Shown here: piece by piece, positions 4,330-6,702 of the stretch
How positions within the stretch are numbered: position 1 is the first letter of the stretch
Layout: each line of letters starts with the position of its first letter
From: Vibrio nitrifigilis
GTDB lineage: Bacteria > Pseudomonadota > Gammaproteobacteria > Enterobacterales > Vibrionaceae
DNA length: 6,702 nucleotides
Assembly (NCBI RefSeq): GCF_015686695.1
Contig: NZ_JADPMR010000002.1
Span: forward strand, 1 to 6,702
Direction: 5' to 3'
Position numbers and translations under genes: made by a program
The notes under the pieces: model-generated
Databases searched by the model: none
The model's input: the letters and a program-made list of their open reading frames with translations, nothing else
What the model was told of the DNA's origin: nothing

Positions 4330-4753
4330 TAACTTCTACCCTCAAAGGGGTAGAGTTTATTTCACTGCAACTTGACGCACTATTTACCTTAAGTTTACAT
4401 AATGCGTACTGTAAGTGCTCGATTAAAGGCATGCTGGCGAGCGTTCCTAAACTGACGTATGCCATTGAATTTAAATGTAATCCATGCCCGTTAAATTTTT
4501 TTGCGATGGTTTCCCATAGCTGCTTGATGTGCGGATTTTCATTGCGGTCAGCGTGACAACCTAACAATGCTATCTCAGGGTCAATTCCTGAGTTTTCAGC
4601 TAGAAAAACTGCTTCTGAATCAGATATATAACGTTTCCCTTTGCGCATTTCGCAGATTCTTGACGGGTTCACGTTTAAGTCATGTGCTATTTGCTTGTCT
4701 TGTACGTAGTTTTGAGCCTGTTTATAGGCATCTAACAGTTTACTTTGGTACAT
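4289..4753 (-). CDS. Helix-turn-helix phage regulator (DUF3693-like), probable repressor
   Basis: This 154-residue protein is transcribed divergently from the replication genes, in the position of RstR in CTX phage. Residues 2-60 read as an HTH module: YKQAQNYVQDKQIAHDLNV, then NPSRICEMRKGKRYISDSEA (recognition helix region about 28-40), then a helix with IDPEIALLG. The composition resembles the DUF3693 phage family. The frame is open to 4828, but ATG at 4753 is chosen because GGAGG (4761-4765) lies seven bases upstream and the HTH then begins near the N-terminus as usual. Residues 115-124 are encoded by a dif-like sequence, so phage integration would replace the C-terminal 30-40 residues. 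It probably represses the rightward promoter and its own. An activator role is not excluded. Confidence 0.82.
   Translation of the reverse strand: MYQSKLLDAYKQAQNYVQDKQIAHDLNVNPSRICEMRKGKRYISDSEAVFLAENSGIDPEIALLGCHADRNENPHIKQLWETIAKKFNGHGLHLNSMAYVSLGTLASMPLIEHLQYALCKLKVNSASSCSEINSTPLRVEVSEVQRDDQKLCFS
4336..4353 (-). promoter_or_regulatory. Hairpin covering the ribosome binding site of the second regulator
   Basis: On the leftward mRNA, CTACCC (4353-4348) pairs with GGGTAG (4341-4336) around a six-base loop. The GAGGG that serves the GTG at 4329 lies in the loop and 3' arm. The element is inside the coding region of the upstream regulator, so ribosomes translating that gene would open it, giving translational coupling. 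Confidence 0.45.
4382..4410 (-). other. dif-like XerC/XerD site, candidate attP
   Basis: Read on the minus strand, the site consists of AGTACGCATTA (4410-4400), a 7-base centre TGTAAAC (4399-4393), and TTAAGGTAAAT (4392-4382). Against Vibrio cholerae dif1 as I remember it, the XerC arm matches at 10 of 11 positions (AGTGCGCATTA), the XerD arm at 9 of 11 (TTATGTTAAAT), and the centre begins with the same TGTA. A good XerC arm with a degenerate XerD arm is the pattern described for VGJ-type phages that use host Xer recombinases. No integrase gene is present, as expected for such phages. The site lies within codons 115-124 of the HTH regulator. Confidence 0.75.
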
Positions 4754-4774
4754 GGCAATTCCTCCGTTTTCCCG

Positions 4775-4780
4775 ATAATA
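4775..4780 (-). promoter_or_regulatory. Possible -10 box of the leftward regulator promoter
   Basis: TATTAT on the minus strand lies about ten bases upstream of GGAGG and 22 bases upstream of the regulator ATG, giving a very short leader. No good -35 is seen 16-18 bases further; the dyad at 4791-4804 occupies that place, which would fit autorepression or a weak, regulated promoter. Confidence 0.35.
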
Positions 4781-4790
4781 GCTCATTGGT

Positions 4791-4804
4791 TGCGTTTTTT
4801 CGCA
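4791..4804. promoter_or_regulatory. Operator-like dyad 1
   Basis: TGCGTTTTTTCGCA has TGCG/CGCA arms around six T. It lies at the expected -35 of the leftward promoter and is the most symmetric of three related 14-bp elements in the divergent region. Confidence 0.5.
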
Positions 4805-4813
4805 TCTAGTAAT

Positions 4814-4827
4814 TGCGAAAATCTTCA
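4814..4827. promoter_or_regulatory. Operator-like dyad 2, degenerate right half
   Basis: TGCGAAAATCTTCA matches the reverse of dyad 1 in the left half (TGCGAAAA) but its right half is degraded to TTCA. Its centre is 23 bp from dyad 1. It would overlap the spacer of the rightward promoter if TATGAT at 4830-4835 is its -10. Confidence 0.4.
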
Positions 4828-4829
4828 AC

Positions 4830-4835
4830 TATGAT
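4830..4835 (+). promoter_or_regulatory. Possible -10 box of the rightward replication promoter
   Basis: TATGAT differs from the consensus at one position and lies between dyads 2 and 3, so a repressor on either would block it. The -35 region is poor (TAGTAA at 4807-4812 with a 17-bp spacer). A TTGACC at 4853-4858 is another -35 candidate, but it has no good -10 at 16-18 bp. Confidence 0.4.
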
Positions 4836-4849
4836 TGCGTTAATTCGCG
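4836..4849. promoter_or_regulatory. Operator-like dyad 3
   Basis: TGCGTTAATTCGCG is a near-symmetric relative of dyad 1, centred 22 bp from dyad 2. It would sit over the start site of the rightward transcript if TATGAT at 4830-4835 is used. Confidence 0.45.
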
Positions 4850-4854
4850 ATTTT

Positions 4855-4909
4855 GACCGCTGGTTTCGGCCTTAACCCGATTCTGGCGGTCTCCCTAAGC
4901 TGGTTAAGG
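4855..4909 (+). promoter_or_regulatory. Structured leader able to pair with the first ribosome binding site
   Basis: GACCGC (4855-4860) pairs with GCGGTC (4886-4891), with an inner TCGG/CCGA pairing, placing CCTTAACC (4870-4877) at or near the apical loop. That octamer is perfectly complementary to GGTTAAGG (4902-4909), which contains the AAGG of the first replication gene. Either an alternative stem or a pseudoknot could thus hide the ribosome binding site. Confidence 0.45.
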
Positions 4910-4920
4910 TGGTTTCTTTT

Positions 4921-5130
4921 ATGTGCGGTACTAACTCTCCTGTGTATTACTGGGCTGATGATGACGGTTATTACGTCTCAATCGATGGTTATCCAGATTA
5001 CTTCCGCACTCGCATGGAAATGTATTCATACGCATGTGATTCAGGACGCGACCTTATCGAAGTTACGCCAGAAAATGAACCGGATTTGCGCGCCTCTGGT
5101 GCGTTTGACAACCAAGGGGAATGGTTATGA
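4921..5130 (+). CDS. 69-residue unknown protein, first gene of the replication operon
   Basis: I do not recognise this protein. It is small, acidic and rich in Tyr and Asp in its first half (PVYYWADDDGYYVSIDGYPDYF), has two cysteines (Cys2, Cys39), and has no membrane segment or signal peptide, so it is probably cytoplasmic. ATG at 4921 is preferred over an in-frame GTG at 4909, because AAGGTGG (4907-4912 region) lies eight to nine bases before the ATG and would overlap the GTG. Its TGA shares four bases with the Rep start (ATGA at 5127-5130), so the two are probably translationally coupled. Vf33-type phages carry a short ORF of similar size near their Rep gene, as I recall. A role as a Rep accessory or host-interaction protein is possible but unproven. 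Confidence 0.78.
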   Translation: MCGTNSPVYYWADDDGYYVSIDGYPDYFRTRMEMYSYACDSGRDLIEVTPENEPDLRASGAFDNQGEWL

Positions 5131-6380
5131 GCCGCACTATCATCGACTATGTATCATTCTCTGGCACGCCTCTGATTCTTGAGCGTTGTAAAGAAATGGC
5201 CAAACAACGTTATGCCTTTGCTGATGGTTCCGCTAAGTCGGCTCACCCAATGGCTACTATGCGTGAAGAAAACAAGAAAATCGCCTATTTCGGTGAAAAC
5301 TTGGCTCAAGTTCTCGGATGCGTAGATGAAAACGACTACGCCAATAAAGACCTGTACTTTTCGGCTCTTAATAACGCGTTATGTGATGCTGATTTGTATA
5401 TCGAATCGGACACATCTTTCCATGACTCTTACCAACAGCTCATTTCAAACATTGGCATCGATATGTTGGACGTCCTTTGTCATGGTGAACTCGAATCATT
5501 TTTAGAGTTGTTACAGGAAGAAATTTCCTATGACGGCAACGTTTGGACGGTAGAACGTCGCGGTGGTTATTCCGGTTATCGCTACAGTGCAAAACTTCTT
5601 TGTAACGGTATCCAAGCTGGGATTGTTGCTTGGGGTGCGGCTAACTTTGGTTTCTATGTGTCGTTCTCTGGTAAAGGCTGCACCGCTATCAGCATGGAAC
5701 GTTTACACAAGGCACTGTCTCAAATGGCTGGCACTAAGTTAACCCGTGTTGACTTGGCCCTAGATGACCTAGAAGGAAACATAACCATCGATGAAATCAA
5801 AGAACGTTATCAAGATGGCATGTTCATCACTCAAGGTAAACCGCCTTGTTGGGGTGAGTTCCTTGGCGGTACTGGCGCTAGTGCTACCGATAAGCGCAAA
5901 TGTGGCTTTGTTCCTGATAAGGGCCATACATTTTATGTTGGCGACCGTAATAACGGAAAGTTGTTCCGTGGCTACCATAAAGGCGCTCAACTTAACTCTA
6001 CGGAATACCCAAATTGGAATCGTTTCGAGGTTCAAATAGGCAACCGTTATCGCGTGATTCCTTTGGATATTATCGTCAATCCTGACCCTTATTTTGCAGG
6101 TGCTTATCCTGCCCTAGCCTCACTCATTTCTGAGGTGCAACCAGTTCGTATTTCTACGGTTAAGCTGACGTTTAAAACCAACCTAGAAAATGCAATCAAA
6201 CATGCTCGCGTTCAATATGGCAAGCTCGTTAACGCTATGCGCTTGCTCTATGAAGATGACTCTCACGTGATGGAAGTTCTGACACGTGGGTTTGAATTAA
6301 ACGACATTCCCGACCGAATAAACTTTCCAGTCGGCTGGGAATACCACCATCAAAAAACTGGAGAACTAGCTCATGGCTAA
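5127..6380 (+). CDS. rstA: RstA-like replication initiator (Rep_trans-type)
   Basis: This 417-residue protein should nick the plus-strand origin and start rolling-circle replication. Family-like blocks are LTRVDLALDDLEG at 205-217, GHTFYVGDRNNGKLFRGYHKG at 266-286 with Tyr270 and Tyr283 as candidate nucleophiles, and NWNRFEVQIGNR at 296-307 followed by NPDPYFAGAYPAL at 318-330. These fit the phage replication-initiation family that includes CTX RstA (Rep_trans as I recall it). An ATG also occurs at 5121, but AAGGGGA (5114-5120) would touch it; the ATG at 5127 is six bases downstream and forms an ATGA overlap with the preceding stop, so it is preferred. The gene overlaps the next by eight bases. 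Which Tyr is catalytic cannot be settled here. Confidence 0.92.
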   Translation: MSRTIIDYVSFSGTPLILERCKEMAKQRYAFADGSAKSAHPMATMREENKKIAYFGENLAQVLGCVDENDYANKDLYFSALNNALCDADLYIESDTSFHDSYQQLISNIGIDMLDVLCHGELESFLELLQEEISYDGNVWTVERRGGYSGYRYSAKLLCNGIQAGIVAWGAANFGFYVSFSGKGCTAISMERLHKALSQMAGTKLTRVDLALDDLEGNITIDEIKERYQDGMFITQGKPPCWGEFLGGTGASATDKRKCGFVPDKGHTFYVGDRNNGKLFRGYHKGAQLNSTEYPNWNRFEVQIGNRYRVIPLDIIVNPDPYFAGAYPALASLISEVQPVRISTVKLTFKTNLENAIKHARVQYGKLVNAMRLLYEDDSHVMEVLTRGFELNDIPDRINFPVGWEYHHQKTGELAHG

Positions 6381-6693
6381 CACTATTCGTGCTCATATTC
6401 TTGGCTGCGAACACAGTCAAGGTACATCAAAAGGCTCTAACAGACCTTACAACTTCGCTGTCGTTAACATTCTCGGTGCTAATGACGGTTGGACAGAATC
6501 ACAATCAGGTCGCTGTACTCGCGTTGGCCTGATGCAAAAAACCGTTCCAATGAGTACGGACAATCTGAGCTTGCTGCATAAGCTCCAAACGTTTGAAAAC
6601 CAGTTCCCTTTGGAATGCGATTTAGTTTTGGATGTTGACCCTAATAACATTCAGAAAAACTGGGTTGTCGATATTAAACCAATCCAGAAATAA
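6373..6693 (+). CDS. RstB-like ssDNA-binding protein
   Basis: This 106-residue protein follows Rep with an eight-base overlap and occupies the slot of RstB in CTX phage and of gene V in Ff phages. Such proteins coat newly made plus strands, stop their conversion to duplex and deliver them to the Zot/pI motor. The sequence is soluble, with no membrane segment, and has alternating hydrophobic stretches consistent with a small beta-barrel (about residues 3-10, 26-34, 49-53, 82-88, 97-102). Cysteines are at 12, 48 and 82. GGAG at 6360-6363 lies nine bases before the ATG. Its TAA at 6691-6693 overlaps the AAGGA that serves the ATG at position 1 across the window join. The assignment rests on gene order, size and general resemblance to RstB-type proteins (DUF1293 as I recall). 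Confidence 0.82.
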   Translation: MANTIRAHILGCEHSQGTSKGSNRPYNFAVVNILGANDGWTESQSGRCTRVGLMQKTVPMSTDNLSLLHKLQTFENQFPLECDLVLDVDPNNIQKNWVVDIKPIQK

Positions 6694-6702
6694 GGAATCG
6701 GT

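Noticed and set aside
4754..4828. N-terminal extension of the HTH regulator to 4828
   Set aside because: GGAGG at 4761-4765 positions the start at 4753. The extension would cross the dyads and the -10 candidate and adds no recognisable domain.
4853..5182. Rightward 109-codon frame overlapping the 69-residue gene and Rep
   Set aside because: It runs in another frame over two well-supported coupled genes and would start within the leader hairpin without a ribosome binding site.

Overview
The window looks like the complete circular genome of a small temperate filamentous phage (Inoviridae) of Vibrio or a close gammaproteobacterial relative, opened just before one of its genes. Circularity is supported by the join: the last gene stops at 6691-6693, an AAGGA ribosome binding site follows at 6692-6696, and the ATG it serves lies six bases on, at position 1. 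The gene set and order (Rep, ssDNA-binding protein, small membrane protein, 44-residue major coat, attachment protein, pVI-like, Zot/pI) match the Vibrio Vf33/VGJ/CTX-type phages. A dif-like sequence at 4382-4410 resembles the Vibrio XerC/XerD recombination site.

Layout. 4921-6693 is the replication module: a 69-residue unknown, an RstA-like Rep (5127-6380) and an RstB-like ssDNA-binding protein (6373-6693). Translation appears to continue across the window ends into the virion module: an 83-residue membrane protein (1-252), the major coat protein pVIII (263-397) and a 29-residue hydrophobic peptide (407-496). A C(UUCG)G terminator at 499-520 closes this part. Then come the pIII-like attachment protein (535-1932), a pVI-like protein (1934-2251) and the Zot/pI assembly ATPase (2251-3384). 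No secretin gene is present, so export probably uses a host outer-membrane secretin.

3385-3954 is a non-coding region full of structure: a long hairpin right after zot (packaging-signal candidate), a perfect 107-bp tandem duplication whose units each carry three TGTATGTCA motifs at 13-bp steps, a CGGT triplet, an 8-bp hairpin that could be an origin, and a forward terminator.

3955-4753 is a leftward regulatory operon of two overlapping genes (a helix-turn-helix DUF3693-like protein, then a DUF3653-like protein). It diverges from the replication module across 4754-4920, which holds three related dyads at 22-23 bp spacing and a leader that can pair with the first ribosome binding site.

The most interesting idea is that the dif-like attP lies inside the coding sequence of the first regulator. 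Xer-mediated integration would cut that gene near its 3' end and detach the second regulator from its promoter. This could link the lysogenic state to physical integration. It is inferred from sequence and untested.
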